A stretch of DNA of 64,000 nucleotides from an uncultured Bacteroidales bacterium (GTDB taxonomy: Bacteria > Bacteroidota > Bacteroidia > Bacteroidales > UBA932), in assembly GCA_934693135.1 (NCBI GenBank), contig CAKUVA010000004.1, positions 1-64,000 on the forward strand, written 5' to 3'. Below are positions 1 to 11,897 of the stretch, piece after piece; within the stretch, counting starts at the first letter, position 1; every line of letters starts with the position of its first letter. Both the position numbers and the translations under genes were made by a program. The notes under the pieces were generated by a model, which saw nothing but the letters and a program-made list of their open reading frames with translations, was not told the DNA's origin and made no database searches.

Positions 1-20
1 TTCGAATCTCTCTGCCCCTG
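1..20 (+). tRNA. 3' end of a tRNA, probably tRNA-Trp (partial)
   Basis: The window opens inside a tRNA. The first bases are a T-loop (TTCGAAT), followed by the 3' T-stem and an acceptor 3' strand TGCCCCT with discriminator base G73. The anticodon is outside the window, so identity is inferred from two things: G73, and the position just upstream of secE, where many bacteria, including Bacteroidetes, carry tRNA-Trp. The CCA end is not encoded. Confidence 0.65.
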
Positions 21-101
21 CTAATATCAAAGGTTACGATTTGGTAATGTTTAACAGACGCTGCACAAGCTTCCAATCGGCAGTGTCCATTAAAAGAAAA
101 G

Positions 102-290
102 ATGAGAAAGTTCATTAACTATGTGAAAGGGTCTTATGAAGAGCTCACCAAAAAGGTGACTTGGCCGACCTGGGCAAAGCTTCAGAGTTCTGCTCTGCTT
201 GTCATGGTTGCTACCGTCATCATTGCGGCTGTGCTTTTTGTTATAGACTACATTTTCCAGACTCTGATGACAGCAATCTACACATTGTAA
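102..290 (+). CDS. secE: SecE, preprotein translocase subunit
   Basis: A 62-residue protein of the short, single-membrane-helix SecE type. A charged cytoplasmic N-terminus with the conserved E-L-x-K-V-T-W-P-T signature (about residues 14-22) is followed by one hydrophobic helix at about residues 30-55. SecE clamps SecY in the SecYEG protein-export channel of the inner membrane. It heads the classic secE-nusG-ribosomal protein-rpoBC cluster, directly after a tRNA, and nusG begins 14 bases downstream. Length and order are typical, so the call is secure despite the small size. Confidence 0.95.
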   Translation: MRKFINYVKGSYEELTKKVTWPTWAKLQSSALLVMVATVIIAAVLFVIDYIFQTLMTAIYTL

Positions 291-304
291 TTAAATTCAT
301 TACC

Positions 305-877
305 ATGGGCGAAAAAAAATGGTACGTCCTTAGGACTGCAGGAAGCAAAGAGAAAAAAGTCAAAGAGTACCTCGATAAAGAGATCGAGAGGGATGTTGAT
401 CTTCAAAAAGAGATTTCTCAGGTTCTAGTTCCTCTTGAGAAAAAGTATACAGTTAAGAATGGAAAAAGAGTTGCTTCAGAAAAGATTCTTTTCCCGGGGT
501 ATGTTTTTATTGAGGCTGAACTTGGCAAAGACTCTGAGTATCTTATCCGCAGTCATGTCATTCCAGGACTTGCTGGTTTCCTTTCTGAGAAAGCAGATGA
601 CTCCAAGGCACAAGGAGAAAAAGTTGCAGTCCCTTTAAGGGATGATGAAGTTAGGAGACTTCTTGGCCAACAGGATGAGCAGACAGTGACAGAGGCCGCG
701 ACAGAAGTTGACTATCAGGTCGGTGATTCTGTTAAGATTACTGATGGCCCATTCAGTGGGTTTGATGGTACTGTCGATGAGATTGCAGTTGACAGAAGCA
801 AGATAAAGGTAATAGTTATGATCTTCGGCAGAAAGACTCTGCTTGAGCTCAACTTTAATCAAGTAACTAAAGAATAA
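305..877 (+). CDS. nusG: NusG, transcription termination/antitermination factor
   Basis: A 190-residue NusG. The NGN domain starts with the typical K-K-W-Y-V-L-R-T segment at residues 4-11 and contains F-P-G-Y-V-F-I. A C-terminal KOW domain follows (V-G-D-x-V-x-I-x-x-G-P-F, about residues 137-165). NusG binds RNA polymerase near the clamp, suppresses pausing, and couples transcription to Rho and ribosomes. An in-frame upstream extension to base 161 is open but overlaps secE in another frame. The ATG at 305 begins exactly where the NGN fold begins and is preferred. Confidence 0.96.
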   Translation: MGEKKWYVLRTAGSKEKKVKEYLDKEIERDVDLQKEISQVLVPLEKKYTVKNGKRVASEKILFPGYVFIEAELGKDSEYLIRSHVIPGLAGFLSEKADDSKAQGEKVAVPLRDDEVRRLLGQQDEQTVTEAATEVDYQVGDSVKITDGPFSGFDGTVDEIAVDRSKIKVIVMIFGRKTLLELNFNQVTKE

Positions 878-881
878 AATC

Positions 882-1325
882 ATGGCAAAAGAAGTAGTTG
901 GATTCATTAAGCTCCAGATCAAAGGAGGAGCAGCGAATCCTGCGCCACCAGTAGGACCAGCTCTTGGTTCTAAAGGTCTGAACATTATGGACTTCTGCAA
1001 GCAGTTCAATGCAGCAACTCAGGGTTCTGCAGGAAAAGTGCTTCCAGTTGTTATTACTGTTTTTTCAGACAAGTCTTTCACATTCGTTGTAAAGCAGCCA
1101 CCTGTTGCAGTTTCACTGAAAGAGGCTGCTAAAATTCAGAAAGGTTCGGGAGAGCCTAATAGACAGAAAGTAGCGAGTGTAACTTGGGATCAGATTAAGA
1201 CTATCGCAGAAGGCAAAATGGCAGACATGAATGCTTTCACTCTCAAGTCAGCTATGACAATGGTAGCTGGAACAGCAAGAAGTATGGGTATCAAGGTTAC
1301 CGGAACTTTCCCGGCTGATCTTTAA
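882..1325 (+). CDS. rplK: Ribosomal protein uL11
   Basis: A 147-residue uL11. The N-terminal domain carries the [10 protein letters not shown] segment (about residues 21-30) that contacts the GTPase-associated centre. The C-terminal domain binds 23S rRNA and ends with G-T-A-R-S-M-G-I. The protein supports elongation factor turnover and, in bacteria with RelA-type enzymes, sensing of uncharged tRNA. It starts 5 bases after nusG and precedes rplA by 16 bases. Confidence 0.97.
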   Translation: MAKEVVGFIKLQIKGGAANPAPPVGPALGSKGLNIMDFCKQFNAATQGSAGKVLPVVITVFSDKSFTFVVKQPPVAVSLKEAAKIQKGSGEPNRQKVASVTWDQIKTIAEGKMADMNAFTLKSAMTMVAGTARSMGIKVTGTFPADL

Positions 1326-1340
1326 TAAATCACATGCAAA

Positions 1341-2039
1341 ATGAGTAAACTTTCAAAAAACATGAAGGCTGCATTGGCTAAGTACGATCAGTCAAAGCAG
1401 TATGAGCTTTCTGAAGCATGTGGTATACTTAAAGAAATTACTTATACCAAATTCGATTCTTCAGTAGAGCTTATTGTCAACCTTGGTGTTGACCCACGCA
1501 AGGCCAATCAGATGATTCGTGGCGTTGTTTCTCTTCCTCACGGAACAGGTAAGGTAACTCGTGTCCTTGTTCTTTGTACTCCTGATAAGGAGGCTGAGGC
1601 AAAAGAGGCAGGTGCAGATTATGTTGGACTTGACGAGTATATTGAGAAGATTAAGGCAGGTTGGACAGATGTTGATGTGATTATCTGTACACCTTCAGTT
1701 ATGGCCAAGGTTGGTATCATTGGTCGTATTCTTGGACCTCGTGGACTTATGCCTAACCCTAAGACTGGTACGGTCACAATGGCTGTCGGCAATGCGGTCA
1801 AGGAAGTTAAAGCTGGTAAGATTGACTTTAAGGTTGACAAAACCGGTATTATTCACACCGCTATTGGAAAAGCATCTTTTACTGCTGAGCAGATTTGTGA
1901 TAACGCCAAGGTCGTTATTTCAGCAATCCTTAAGCTGAAGCCTCAGACTCTAAAGGGAACTTATGTTAAGGGTGCGGCTATTTGCACTACAATGAGTCCT
2001 GGTGTTAAACTTGATATTAAAGCATTCAGTGCTGAATAA
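1341..2039 (+). CDS. rplA: Ribosomal protein uL1
   Basis: A 232-residue uL1 of normal length. It carries the family signature segment [16 protein letters not shown] at about residues 128-143. uL1 forms the mobile L1 stalk that guides E-site tRNA release. In many bacteria it also represses its own rplK-rplA message. No obvious mimic of the rRNA target was identified in the leader here, so autogenous control is known for the family and not shown in this sequence. Confidence 0.97.
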   Translation: MSKLSKNMKAALAKYDQSKQYELSEACGILKEITYTKFDSSVELIVNLGVDPRKANQMIRGVVSLPHGTGKVTRVLVLCTPDKEAEAKEAGADYVGLDEYIEKIKAGWTDVDVIICTPSVMAKVGIIGRILGPRGLMPNPKTGTVTMAVGNAVKEVKAGKIDFKVDKTGIIHTAIGKASFTAEQICDNAKVVISAILKLKPQTLKGTYVKGAAICTTMSPGVKLDIKAFSAE

Positions 2040-2054
2040 TAAATATTCAATGTT

Positions 2055-2585
2055 ATGAGAAAAGAAATTAAAGCCCAGATAATTGAATCTATCTCAGCAC
2101 AGATTAAAGAGACTCCTAATTTTTATATTACAGACATCTCTGGTTTGAATGCTGAGGATACTACTAAGCTTCGTCGTGCTTGTTTTGAAGCTGGCATTAA
2201 GCTTGTTGTAGTGAAGAATACTCTCTTCCATCACGTCATCAAGGAACTCAACAATGAGGAGATTAATCTTCTTGTTCCTACGCTTGAAGGAAATACTGCA
2301 ATCATGTATACAGAGGTTGCAAATGCTCCTGCAAAGCTTATCAAGAAGTTCCAAAAAGATGGTTTTGAGAAACCTGCACTTAAAGGTGCATACGTTCAGG
2401 AATGTGCATTTGTTGGAGCAGATAAGCTCGATGAACTTGCTGCAATCAAATCCAAAGAGGAACTCCTCGGAGATATTATCGGTCTTCTCCAGTCTCCTGC
2501 AAAGAATGTTATCTCAGCTCTTCAGTCAGCTGGAGACAAACTTGCTGGAATCGTCAAGACCCTTTCAGAAAAAGAAGAAAAATAA
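2055..2585 (+). CDS. rplJ: Ribosomal protein uL10
   Basis: A 176-residue uL10, which anchors bL12 dimers to the ribosome. The N-terminal RNA-binding domain contains D-x-x-G-L-x-A-x-x-x-x-x-L-R. The C-terminal helix (about residues 140-176) provides docking sites for bL12, encoded next. The gene sits 16 bases after rplA, and the bL12 gene starts 30 bases further on, as in most bacteria. Confidence 0.96.
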   Translation: MRKEIKAQIIESISAQIKETPNFYITDISGLNAEDTTKLRRACFEAGIKLVVVKNTLFHHVIKELNNEEINLLVPTLEGNTAIMYTEVANAPAKLIKKFQKDGFEKPALKGAYVQECAFVGADKLDELAAIKSKEELLGDIIGLLQSPAKNVISALQSAGDKLAGIVKTLSEKEEK

Positions 2586-2615
2586 GTATAAACAATTTAA
2601 ACAATATCATTTATT

Positions 2616-2993
2616 ATGGCAGATGTAAAAGCACTTGCAGAAGAGTTGGTTAACCTTTCTGTAAAAGACGTTCAGGAACTTGCTAAAGTTCTTAAGGAAG
2701 AGTATGGTATCGAGCCTGCAGCAGCTGCAGTAGCAGTAGCTGCTCCAGTAGCTGGTGGTGAGGCCGCAGCTGCAGAGCAGACTGAGTTCGATGTTATCCT
2801 CAAGTCAGCAGGTGACGCTAAACTTAACGTTATCAAGGCTGTAAAGGATATTCTCAGCCTCGGTCTTAAGGAGGCTAAGGATCTCGTAGACAAGGCTCCT
2901 AACGCAACTTTGAAAGAGAAAGTATCCAAGGCTGAAGCAGAGCAGATCAAATCTACTCTCGAAGAAGCTGGTGCAGAGGTTGAGGTTAAATAA
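2616..2993 (+). CDS. rplL: Ribosomal protein bL12
   Basis: A 125-residue bL12. The N-terminal dimerisation domain leads into an Ala/Val/Gly-rich hinge (about residues 33-52). The C-terminal factor-binding domain contains K-x-x-V-I-K-x-V and G-L-K-E-A-K-D-L-V. It forms the stalk that recruits translation GTPases. A strong hairpin follows about 30 bases after its stop codon, separating it from rpoB. Confidence 0.97.
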   Translation: MADVKALAEELVNLSVKDVQELAKVLKEEYGIEPAAAAVAVAAPVAGGEAAAAEQTEFDVILKSAGDAKLNVIKAVKDILSLGLKEAKDLVDKAPNATLKEKVSKAEAEQIKSTLEEAGAEVEVK

Positions 2994-3024
2994 CTTCGCT
3001 TCGCCCCTTGTTGGGAACGAAATC

Positions 3025-3061
3025 AGGTTTAGAGCTGGGGTTATTAGCTCTAAACCTTTTT
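3025..3061 (+). terminator. Hairpin with T-run between rplL and rpoB (attenuator)
   Basis: Arms AGGTTTAGAGCT (3025-3036) and AGCTCTAAACCT (3046-3057) are perfectly complementary over 12 bp around a 9-base loop. A run of five T (3057-3061) follows. This has the form of an intrinsic terminator. It lies between bL12 and RNA polymerase genes with no evident promoter behind it, so partial readthrough (attenuation), setting ribosomal protein output above polymerase output, is the likely role. Confidence 0.85.
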
Positions 3062-3098
3062 GTCGTATTTAAGTTTTTCTCTATTTCAAAGGCAGAAT

Positions 3099-6000
3099 AT
3101 GTCAAATAAGACTACCAATAAACGAATAAATTTCGCCACATCAAAAATCCTGGATTATCCGGATCTGCTTGAGGTACAGCTGAAGTCTTTCAAGGACTTC
3201 TTCCAGCTTGACACAACCCCTGAAAACAGAAAAAACGAAGGTCTTTATCAGGTTTTCCAGGAAATATTTCCGATCGAGGATACGAGGAACAATTATAAGC
3301 TCGAGTTTATCGACTATTTCATTGACCCACCTCAGTATTCGATCGAAGAGTGTCTTGAGAGAGGACTGACGTATAACGTTCCTCTGAAGGCAAAACTCCG
3401 CCTTTCATGCAGTGACCCAGAACATGAGGATTTCGATACTAAGGTTCAGGATGTATATCTCGGAAATATTCCGTATATGACACCTGCCGGTACCTTTGTA
3501 ATCAATGGGTCCGAGCGAATAATTGTATCACAGCTCCATAGGTCTCCTGGTGTATTCTTTGACCAGACTCTTCATGCTAACGGTACTAAACTATACTCAG
3601 CCAGAATCATTCCGTTCAAGGGATCGTGGATTGAGTTCGCTACTGATATTAACAATGTCATGTATGCGTACATTGACCGTAAGAAGAAACTTCCTGTCAC
3701 CACATTGCTTAGAGCTATCGGGTTTGATGCAGATAAGGATATCATAAACATCTTCGGTCTTGCTGAGGAAATAGAGGCTACGCCGGAGAATCTTAAGAAA
3801 AACGAAGGCAGAAAACTTGCTGCGAAGGTTCTTAAGACTTGGAATGAGGACTTCGTAGACGAGGATACAGGAGAGGTTATTCCTATCGAACGTACTACAC
3901 CTGTCGTAGAACGTGGTGAGATTATCGATGAGGAAACCATCCAAAAACTTGCAGATGCTGAAGTGAAGACTGTTCTGCTTCAGAAAGATGAAACGAGCGA
4001 TAATGAGTACGCTATCATCTACAACACTCTGCAGAAAGACCCGACAAATACAGAAAAGGAAGCTGTCAATTATATATACAAACAGTTGCGTAATTCTGAA
4101 CCACCAGATGAGGCTACTGCACGTGATGTTATTGATAAGTTGTTCTTTTCCGAGAAGAGATACGATCTCGGCACTGTAGGACGCTATCGTCTTAACAAGA
4201 AGCTTGGACTTACTACTGATCCAGAGCTTCGTGTGCTGACTAATAATGATATCATCGAGATTATCAAGTATCTCATTCAACTTATAAACTCAAAAGCGAC
4301 TGTAGATGATATCGACCACTTGAGCAACCGTCGTGTAAGAACTGTTGGTGAGCAGCTTGCAAACCAGTTCAGCGTTGGTCTTTCAAGAATGGCGAGGACA
4401 ATTCGTGAGAGAATGAACGTTAGGGACAGTGAGCAGTTTATCCCTATTGACCTCATTAACTCAAAAACATTGTCGTCAGTCATAAATTCATTCTTCGGAA
4501 CGAGTCAGTTGTCACAGTTTATGGATCAGACTAATCCTCTGGCCGAAGTGACACACAAGCGTCGTCTTTCAGCATTGGGACCTGGCGGACTTTCACGTGA
4601 TAGAGCTGGATTCGAAGTGCGAGATGTACACTATACTCACTATGGAAGGCTTTGTCCTATTGAATCCCCAGAAGGACCTAACATCGGTCTTATATCATCT
4701 CTTTGCGTTTATGCGAAGATTGATGATCTCGGATTCATTGAGACACCTTATCGTAAAGTTGTGAACGGCAAAGTAGATCTTAGCGATACAGGTTGGAAGT
4801 TCATGAGTGCGGAGGAAGAGGAGGATAAACTTGTTTCTCTTGCCAATGTGAAGATGGACGATGACGGAACCATTGAGGAAGATAGAATCCAGTGCCGTCT
4901 TGAAGCCGACTTCCCGGTTGTTTCTAAAGAGCAGGTGGATTATATGGATGTAGCTCCTAACCAGATGGCTTCAGTGGCTGCGTCCCTTATTCCGTTCCTT
5001 GAGCATGATGATGCACATCGTGCACTTATGGGTGCGAACATGATGCGTCAGGCTGTTCCTCTTCTTAAACCTCAGTCACCGATTGTGGGTACAGGACTTG
5101 AGGAAAGAGTCTGCATCGACTCTAGAACTCAGATTATGGCTGAGAGAAAGGGTGAGGTCGTATATGTTGATGCGAATGAAATTCACGTCAAGTATGATCG
5201 TACTGAAGATGAAAAGTTTGTTAGCTTTACACCTGATATAACTGTATATCATCTGCCTATATATAGAAGGACGAACCAGAGCACTACGATTTGCCTTAAA
5301 CCTATAGTAAGAAAGGGTCAAATCGTCGAGAAAGGTCAGGTTATGACTGAAGGTTATGCGACACAGAATGGTGAGCTTGCTCTCGGTCGCAACCTTATGG
5401 TTGCTTTCATGCCTTGGAAGGGATATAATTATGAGGATGCCATCGTTCTTTCTGAGAAGATGGTCAGATGGGATATCCTTACCTCTGTTCATGTGGATGA
5501 GTATGTTACTGAAGTGCGTGAGACCAAGAGAGGTATGGAGGAACTTACTTCAGATATACCAAATGTAAGCGAGGATGCTACAAGGAATCTTGATACCAAT
5601 GGTGTCGTGAGAGTTGGTGCTCATATTGAGCCTGGTGACATAATGGTTGGAAAGATTACTCCTAAGGGAGAAAGTGATCCTTCACCTGAAGAGAAACTTC
5701 TCCGTGCTATTTTCGGTGACAAGGCTGGTGATGTGAAAGATGCGTCTCTCAAGGCAAATCCTTCATTGAGTGGAACCGTAATCAAGACAGCGCTCTATGC
5801 TAAAGTAGCTAAGGAGGGTAATCGTAAAACAGCCAAGCTTGAGCAGAAGGCCAAGATTGATAGGATTGATGAGGAATTCAATAGAAAATCCGAATCTCTC
5901 TTCTCAAGGTTTTTCGAGAAACTTGTTGTTCTTGCTGATGGTAAGAAGAGTGCAGGTATCAGTGACCTCTATGGCGTTGAGATAATACCTAAAGGTAAGG

Positions 6001-6917
6001 AGATTACCGCGTCTCAGCTCAAGACAATGGATTTTGAGAACATAAACTCGAACAGGTGGACTGAAGACGAGAAAACAAACCTTATGATTCGTGACCTTAT
6101 AAATAACTATTGTATTGCTTATAAAGAAGCTGCAGCAGCTAATAAGAGGGCTTTGGATAAGGTTAAGATTGGTGACGAACTTTCTAATGGTGTTATGCAA
6201 CTTGCAAAAGTTTACATTGCCAAGAAGAGAAAGATTACCGTCGGTGATAAGATGGCCGGTCGCCATGGAAATAAGGGTATTGTTGCTAAGATAGTAAGGG
6301 AAGAGGATATGCCATTCCTTGAGGATGGAACTCCAGTTGATATAGTTCTTAACCCTCTTGGTGTGCCTTCACGAATGAACCTTGGACAGATTTACGAGAC
6401 TGTTCTTGGATGGGCAGGTGCTAAACTTGGACTTAAGTTCAGTACTCCTATTTTCGACGGTGCAAGCATCGATGAAATTTGTGATTATACTGATAAGGCA
6501 GGTCTTCCTAAGTTTGGTAGCACACACCTTAGAGATGGTGGTACTGGTGACTGGTTCGATCAGTTTGCTACAGTCGGTGTCATTTATATGATCAAGCTTG
6601 GTCATATGGTCGACGACAAGATGCATGCGAGATCTATCGGTCCTTACTCACTCATTACTCAGCAGCCTCTTGGAGGTAAAGCACAGTTTGGAGGTCAGCG
6701 TTTCGGAGAAATGGAGGTTTGGGCACTTGAGGCATTCGGTGCTGCAAATGCTCTTCAGGAAATCTTGACTGTCAAGTCTGATGATGTTACCGGAAGATCC
6801 AAGACTTATGAGGCTATTGTCAAGGGAGAGCCGATGCCTACACCAGGTATTCCTGAGTCCCTCAATGTCCTCCTGCATGAGCTTAGAGGTCTTGGACTTA
6901 AAGTGACCCTCGATTAA
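3099..6917 (+). CDS. rpoB: RNA polymerase beta subunit
   Basis: A 1272-residue beta subunit. The rifampicin-binding region (nucleotides about 4490-4620) reads [13 protein letters not shown] and then [13 protein letters not shown]. It therefore carries the usual sensitive-type residues at the positions of E. coli Asp516, His526 and Ser531. The C-terminal part includes [12 protein letters not shown] and the closing L-x-x-E-L-R-G-L-G-L segment. The reading frame is open from a TTG at 3060, but the ATG at 3099 starts the family-like sequence M-S-N-K and lies clear of the upstream hairpin. rpoC follows after 26 bases. Confidence 0.98.
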   Translation: MSNKTTNKRINFATSKILDYPDLLEVQLKSFKDFFQLDTTPENRKNEGLYQVFQEIFPIEDTRNNYKLEFIDYFIDPPQYSIEECLERGLTYNVPLKAKLRLSCSDPEHEDFDTKVQDVYLGNIPYMTPAGTFVINGSERIIVSQLHRSPGVFFDQTLHANGTKLYSARIIPFKGSWIEFATDINNVMYAYIDRKKKLPVTTLLRAIGFDADKDIINIFGLAEEIEATPENLKKNEGRKLAAKVLKTWNEDFVDEDTGEVIPIERTTPVVERGEIIDEETIQKLADAEVKTVLLQKDETSDNEYAIIYNTLQKDPTNTEKEAVNYIYKQLRNSEPPDEATARDVIDKLFFSEKRYDLGTVGRYRLNKKLGLTTDPELRVLTNNDIIEIIKYLIQLINSKATVDDIDHLSNRRVRTVGEQLANQFSVGLSRMARTIRERMNVRDSEQFIPIDLINSKTLSSVINSFFGTSQLSQFMDQTNPLAEVTHKRRLSALGPGGLSRDRAGFEVRDVHYTHYGRLCPIESPEGPNIGLISSLCVYAKIDDLGFIETPYRKVVNGKVDLSDTGWKFMSAEEEEDKLVSLANVKMDDDGTIEEDRIQCRLEADFPVVSKEQVDYMDVAPNQMASVAASLIPFLEHDDAHRALMGANMMRQAVPLLKPQSPIVGTGLEERVCIDSRTQIMAERKGEVVYVDANEIHVKYDRTEDEKFVSFTPDITVYHLPIYRRTNQSTTICLKPIVRKGQIVEKGQVMTEGYATQNGELALGRNLMVAFMPWKGYNYEDAIVLSEKMVRWDILTSVHVDEYVTEVRETKRGMEELTSDIPNVSEDATRNLDTNGVVRVGAHIEPGDIMVGKITPKGESDPSPEEKLLRAIFGDKAGDVKDASLKANPSLSGTVIKTALYAKVAKEGNRKTAKLEQKAKIDRIDEEFNRKSESLFSRFFEKLVVLADGKKSAGISDLYGVEIIPKGKEITASQLKTMDFENINSNRWTEDEKTNLMIRDLINNYCIAYKEAAAANKRALDKVKIGDELSNGVMQLAKVYIAKKRKITVGDKMAGRHGNKGIVAKIVREEDMPFLEDGTPVDIVLNPLGVPSRMNLGQIYETVLGWAGAKLGLKFSTPIFDGASIDEICDYTDKAGLPKFGSTHLRDGGTGDWFDQFATVGVIYMIKLGHMVDDKMHARSIGPYSLITQQPLGGKAQFGGQRFGEMEVWALEAFGAANALQEILTVKSDDVTGRSKTYEAIVKGEPMPTPGIPESLNVLLHELRGLGLKVTLD

Positions 6918-6943
6918 TTACAATCAGTTTGATTTGATATAAT

Positions 6944-9900
6944 ATGCCTACTTTCAATAACAAAGATAATAAGGTAAGGAGCAATTTCCAGAGAATCAGC
7001 ATCTCGCTCGCATCACCGGAGGATATCATTGATAGATCCCACGGAGAAGTCTTGAAGCCGGAAACGGTGAACTATAGGACATATAAGCCTGAGCGTGATG
7101 GACTTTTCTGCGAGAAGATTTTCGGTCCTACAAAGGATTACGAGTGCTATTGCGGCAAGTATAAGAGAATCAGATACCGTGGAATTGTCTGTGACCGTTG
7201 CGGTGTGGAAGTTACTGAGAAGAAAGTGCGTAGGGAGAGGATGGGACATATCTTCCTAACTGTCCCTGTTGCACATATCTGGTACTTCAAATCTGCACCT
7301 AACAAGATTTCCGCTGTCCTTGGTGTCCCTGCCAAGAAACTCGAGTCTGTCATCTATTATGAGAAATATATAGTTGTCAGACCAGGAGAGAGTGGACTTA
7401 ACAAACTCGACCTTCTTACTGAAGACGAGTATCTTGATATAATTGCTAAGATTCCGGAGAATGATATTCTTCCTGATGACGATCCTAATAAGTTCGTTGC
7501 CAAGATGGGTGCTGAAGGAATCTATGATCTGTTGAAGGAGATTGACATAGATGCTCTTGCGAAAGAACTTCGTGAATCTATGGCCAAGGAAACTTCGCAG
7601 CAGAGAAAGGCCGAGACTCTCAAGAGACTGAGTGTAGTTAAGTGGTTTGAGGAGTCAAAGGGTGTCAATCGTCCTGAATGGATGATTATGAAGGTTATTC
7701 CGGTTATTCCACCGGATCTTCGTCCTCTTGTTCCTCTTGACGGAGGTCGTTTTGCAACGTCAGATCTTAATGATCTTTATAGAAGAGTTATCATCAGGAA
7801 TAATCGTCTTAAGAGACTTATTGAGATTAAAGCTCCTGAGGTTATCTTGAGAAATGAAAAGCGTATGCTTCAGGAAGCTGTCGATTCACTCTTCGATAAC
7901 TCCAAGAAGTCTAGCGCAGTAAAGAGCGAGTCTAATAGGGCGCTGAAATCTCTTTCAGACAGCCTTAAGGGTAAGCAAGGACGTTTCCGTCAGAATCTTC
8001 TTGGTAAGCGTGTTGACTATTCTGCTCGTTCAGTCATCGTTGTTGGTCCTGAACTTCAGATGCATGAATGCGGTCTTCCTAAATTTATGGCTGCAGAACT
8101 TTACAAACCATTTATCATCAGAAAACTGATTGAGAGAGGTATTGTTAAGACTGTTAAGTCAGCCAAGAAGATTGTTGATAGAAAGGATCCTGTAATCTGG
8201 GATATTCTTGAGAATGTGATGAAGGGTCATCCGGTGTTCCTTAACCGTGCCCCTACACTTCACAGGCTTGGTATCCAAGCATTCCAGCCTCGTATGATTG
8301 AGGGAAAGGCTATTCAGCTCCATCCTCTTGCATGTACAGCGTTCAATGCCGACTTCGATGGTGACCAGATGGCCGTTCATCTTCCGCTCAGCAATGCTGC
8401 TGTAATGGAGGCTCAGCTTCTCATGCTTGGTTCGCAGAATATTCTCAATCCTGCGAATGGTACTCCTATCACTGTGCCTTCTCAGGATATGGTGCTTGGT
8501 CTTTACTATATCACGAAAATTAGACCTAATGCAAAGGGACAAGGTCTCAAATTCTATGGTCCAGAGGAAGTTATTGTCGCTCTCAATGAACGTGCAATTG
8601 CGCTTCATGCAAAGATTAGCGTAAGGCTTCCTAAGGATAAGCAGCATCCTGAAGAGGGTACTCAGATGGTTGAGACTACTGCTGGACGTATTATTGTAAA
8701 CCAGTTCGTTCCGACCGAGGTCCCTTATGTAAATGAGGTTCTCGGAAAGAAAGCTTTGAGAAAGATCATTACAGAGGTTATCAAGAGCACTGGTGTATCA
8801 AGAACAGCACATTTCTTGGATGATATAAAGAATCTTGGATATGATCGTGCGTTCCGTGCCGGACTTTCGTTCAACCTTGGTGATGTACTTATCCCGCCTG
8901 AGAAGTATGAACTCATCAATGAGGGATACAAGCAGGTCGAGGATATCAAGAATAATTACGCTATGGGTTTCATTACGAACAATGAGCGTTATAACAAGGT
9001 CATCGACCTTTGGACATCTATAGATAACAAGCTTACAAGCATAGTTGAGAAGCAGATTTCTGCCGATCAGCAGGGATTCAATCCTGTTTATATGATGCTT
9101 GACTCTGGAGCCCGTGGTTCAACACAGCAGATTAAACAGCTTTGCGGTATGCGAGGCCTTATGGCTAAACCTCAGAAATCAGGTGCTGCAGGTGCCGAGA
9201 TTATTGAGAACCCTATCGTCTCAAACCTTAAGGAGGGTATGACAGTGCTCGAGTACTTCATCTCTACCCATGGTGCTCGTAAGGGTCTTGCCGATACAGC
9301 CCTTAAGACTGCCGATGCAGGTTACTTGACTCGTCGTCTTGTAGATGTATCACATGATGTCATTATCAATGAGGAGGATTGTGGTACTCTCAGAGGACTG
9401 ATTGCAACAGCTATCAAGAATAAGGATGAGGTTGTTGAGTCACTTGGTGAGAGAATTCTCGGACGTACTTCTGTTCATGATATCTTCAACCCTATAACAG
9501 GTGAACTTATTATTAAGGCAGGCGAGGAAATCCGTGAAGCTACTGCAAACCTTATCGACTCTCTCCCTATTGAGCAGGTAGAAATTCGTTCTGTACTCAC
9601 ATGTGAATCCCGTAAAGGTGTCTGTGCGAAGTGCTATGGACGTAACTTGGCTACTAGCCGTATGGTTGAAAAGGGTGAAGTTGTCGGTGTCATTGCAGCG
9701 CAGTCTATCGGAGAACCTGGTACACAGCTTACTCTTCGTACTTTCCACGTTGGAGGTACAGCATCCAGCACAGCGGCAGATTCATCTATTGAGTCCAAGT
9801 ATAATGGTAAACTTCAATACGAAGAACTCAGAACTCTTGAAAGGGTTGTGGATGATGGCTCTGTACAGGAAGTTGTAGTTAGCCGTACTACTGAGCTCAG

Positions 9901-11194
9901 AATTATTGACGAGAATACTGGTATTACATTCTCAAATTATGACGTTCCTTACGGATCTGTACTTTACAAGAAGGATGGCGAGTCTGTAAAGAAGGGTGAC
10001 TTGATTTGCGAATGGGATCCATATAATGCTATAACTATTGTTGAAACTTCTGGTACTGTTCGTTTCGACAATATGATTGATGGTGTTACATTCCGCGAGG
10101 AATCAGCAGATGAATATTCCAACAATAAGGATAAAGTCATCATTGAGGCCAGGGATAAGACCAAGAACCCATCAATCCTCATTATAGGTGCTGATGGTGA
10201 AACCCTCAAGCAGTATAACCTGCCTGTAGGCGCGCATGTTCCTGTTAGTGATGGAATGCAGGTTAAAGTTGGTGATATCATCCTCAAGATACCTCGTGCG
10301 ATTGGTAAGTCAAACGATATTACCGGAGGTCTTCCTCGAGTTACAGAACTCTTCGAAGCCAGAACTCCTTCAAGCCCTGCTGTTATCTCTGAAATCAATG
10401 GAGAGGTCATCATGGGTAAGGTTAAGAGAGGTAATCGTGAAATTATCGTCAAGAACAAGTCTGGAGTACAGAAGTCATATCTTGTACCTCTTACCAAACA
10501 GATTTTGGTTCAGGAGAACGACTATGTGAAAGCTGGTTCAAGACTGTCGGATGGTGGTATTTCACCTACAGATATTCTCAATGTGCTCGGACCTGTAAAG
10601 GCTCAGGAGTATATTGTTAATGAAGTTCAGGCGGTTTATCGTCTTCAGGGTGTGAAGATCAATGACAAGCACTTCGAGATTATTGTCCGCCAGATGATGA
10701 GAAAGGTTCAGGTCAACGATCCAGGTGATACCGAATTCCTCGAGCAGGAGCTTGTTGACAAGTGGAAGTTCATGGATACCAATGACGATATTTATGGCAA
10801 GTACTACATTCTTGAGGCAGGTGATTCACAAAGATATAAGGCTGGTGATATCATCCCTGCAAGAGAGATGAGAAACGAAAACTCTTCACTTGATAGACAG
10901 GGACTCAAGATGATGGCTGTACGTGAAGCAAGGCCAGCTACAGCGAGTCAGGTTCTTCAGGGTATCACGAGAGCGGCTCTTAAGACAGACAGTTTCATCT
11001 CCGCTGCATCATTCCAGGAGACAACGAAGGTTCTCAGCGAGGCCGCTATCCGTGCCCGTGTGGATGACCTCGAAGGTCTTAAGGAGAATGTTATATTCGG
11101 TCACCTCATTCCAGCCGGCACAGGCCAGAAGGAATTCCAGGATATCGTAGTAAGTAGCAAGGAAGACTATCTCAAGGATATGAACGACCTTTAG
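6944..11194 (+). CDS. rpoC: RNA polymerase beta' subunit
   Basis: A 1416-residue beta' subunit. The N-terminal zinc site reads C-Y-C-G followed by C-D-R-C. The catalytic loop N-A-D-F-D-G-D is at residues 468-474, with the three Mg-binding aspartates. The second zinc site includes [11 protein letters not shown], about residues 886-896. The trigger-loop region contains the expected [16 protein letters not shown]. Together with RpoB it forms the polymerase active centre. A strong terminator follows 21 bases after the stop codon. Confidence 0.98.
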   Translation: MPTFNNKDNKVRSNFQRISISLASPEDIIDRSHGEVLKPETVNYRTYKPERDGLFCEKIFGPTKDYECYCGKYKRIRYRGIVCDRCGVEVTEKKVRRERMGHIFLTVPVAHIWYFKSAPNKISAVLGVPAKKLESVIYYEKYIVVRPGESGLNKLDLLTEDEYLDIIAKIPENDILPDDDPNKFVAKMGAEGIYDLLKEIDIDALAKELRESMAKETSQQRKAETLKRLSVVKWFEESKGVNRPEWMIMKVIPVIPPDLRPLVPLDGGRFATSDLNDLYRRVIIRNNRLKRLIEIKAPEVILRNEKRMLQEAVDSLFDNSKKSSAVKSESNRALKSLSDSLKGKQGRFRQNLLGKRVDYSARSVIVVGPELQMHECGLPKFMAAELYKPFIIRKLIERGIVKTVKSAKKIVDRKDPVIWDILENVMKGHPVFLNRAPTLHRLGIQAFQPRMIEGKAIQLHPLACTAFNADFDGDQMAVHLPLSNAAVMEAQLLMLGSQNILNPANGTPITVPSQDMVLGLYYITKIRPNAKGQGLKFYGPEEVIVALNERAIALHAKISVRLPKDKQHPEEGTQMVETTAGRIIVNQFVPTEVPYVNEVLGKKALRKIITEVIKSTGVSRTAHFLDDIKNLGYDRAFRAGLSFNLGDVLIPPEKYELINEGYKQVEDIKNNYAMGFITNNERYNKVIDLWTSIDNKLTSIVEKQISADQQGFNPVYMMLDSGARGSTQQIKQLCGMRGLMAKPQKSGAAGAEIIENPIVSNLKEGMTVLEYFISTHGARKGLADTALKTADAGYLTRRLVDVSHDVIINEEDCGTLRGLIATAIKNKDEVVESLGERILGRTSVHDIFNPITGELIIKAGEEIREATANLIDSLPIEQVEIRSVLTCESRKGVCAKCYGRNLATSRMVEKGEVVGVIAAQSIGEPGTQLTLRTFHVGGTASSTAADSSIESKYNGKLQYEELRTLERVVDDGSVQEVVVSRTTELRIIDENTGITFSNYDVPYGSVLYKKDGESVKKGDLICEWDPYNAITIVETSGTVRFDNMIDGVTFREESADEYSNNKDKVIIEARDKTKNPSILIIGADGETLKQYNLPVGAHVPVSDGMQVKVGDIILKIPRAIGKSNDITGGLPRVTELFEARTPSSPAVISEINGEVIMGKVKRGNREIIVKNKSGVQKSYLVPLTKQILVQENDYVKAGSRLSDGGISPTDILNVLGPVKAQEYIVNEVQAVYRLQGVKINDKHFEIIVRQMMRKVQVNDPGDTEFLEQELVDKWKFMDTNDDIYGKYYILEAGDSQRYKAGDIIPAREMRNENSSLDRQGLKMMAVREARPATASQVLQGITRAALKTDSFISAASFQETTKVLSEAAIRARVDDLEGLKENVIFGHLIPAGTGQKEFQDIVVSSKEDYLKDMNDL

Positions 11195-11215
11195 GCCGAT
11201 CATGATATAATAATT

Positions 11216-11251
11216 AAACTCCGGGAAGTGATAAACTTTCCGGAGTTTTTT
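11216..11251 (+). terminator. Intrinsic terminator after rpoC
   Basis: Arms AAACTCCGGGAAG (11216-11228) and CTTTCCGGAGTTT (11236-11248) form a 13-bp stem with one G-T pair and a 7-base loop. It runs into six T (11246-11251). It closes the secE-to-rpoC transcription unit before ssb. Confidence 0.93.
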
Positions 11252-11363
11252 AATATAATATAATACTTTGACTGTCGTATGAAGTGATTGTTGATAAGTT
11301 TTTCAAATAAATAATGGAAAATCGGAAACAGATTGCTAAATTGCATGGTTAATTAAAATGACT

Positions 11364-11873
11364 ATGTCACTTAATAAAGTAATGCTAATCGGTAACGTAG
11401 GAAAAGACCCTGAAGTCCGTTACCTTGAGAACAATCCGGCATCGCAACCGGGCACTAATCCTAAAGTAGCACAGTTTCCTCTTGCCACAACCGAAAGGTT
11501 CAGAGACAGAAGTGGAGAAGTCCGCGAGAATACTGAATGGCACAACATTGTTGTGTGGCGTGGTTTAGCTGATCTTGCAGAAAAATATATTCGCAAAGGT
11601 TCGCAGATCTATGTTGAGGGACGTATAAGGACGAGATCATGGACTGATCAGTCCGGTGCAAAGCAATATCGTACTGAGATTATTGCAGATGCTATACAAC
11701 TTTTAGGACGTAAGTCTGATAATACTGGTACACAATCACAACCATTGCAGAATGTTCAGTCGCAATATGTAGCGCCGCAGACTGCTCCGGTTCAGCAGAC
11801 TGCCAATGTTAAATCTCCGGTACAGCCGGAATATCCTGCAGCAGGTGTTGCAGACGATGATCTTCCATTCTGA
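11364..11873 (+). CDS. ssb: Single-stranded DNA-binding protein
   Basis: A 169-residue SSB. The N-terminal OB fold starts L-N-K-V-M-L-I-G-N-V-G-K-D and contains the W-H-N-I-V-V-W strand. A Gln/Pro/Val-rich flexible linker follows (about residues 115-160). The acidic partner-binding tip is D-D-D-L-P-F. SSB coats single-stranded DNA during replication and repair. An in-frame ATG two codons upstream (11358) is equally possible. The family-like start M-S-L-N-K favours 11364. purA follows after 24 bases. Confidence 0.95.
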   Translation: MSLNKVMLIGNVGKDPEVRYLENNPASQPGTNPKVAQFPLATTERFRDRSGEVRENTEWHNIVVWRGLADLAEKYIRKGSQIYVEGRIRTRSWTDQSGAKQYRTEIIADAIQLLGRKSDNTGTQSQPLQNVQSQYVAPQTAPVQQTANVKSPVQPEYPAAGVADDDLPF

Positions 11874-11897
11874 TAAAGAAATTAAAAAAATTATACT

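Noticed and set aside
3060-3098. In-frame TTG start 13 codons upstream of rpoB
   Set aside because: It falls in the T-run of the rplL-rpoB hairpin, and the extra residues are unlike RpoB N-termini.
3597-4280. Long antisense open frames within rpoB and rpoC
   Set aside because: They mirror highly conserved coding sequence, have no family-like translation, and lack promoters; they are shadows of codon bias.
4490-4620. Rifampicin-resistance mutations in rpoB
   Set aside because: The residues matching E. coli 516, 526 and 531 are Asp, His and Ser, the sensitive type.
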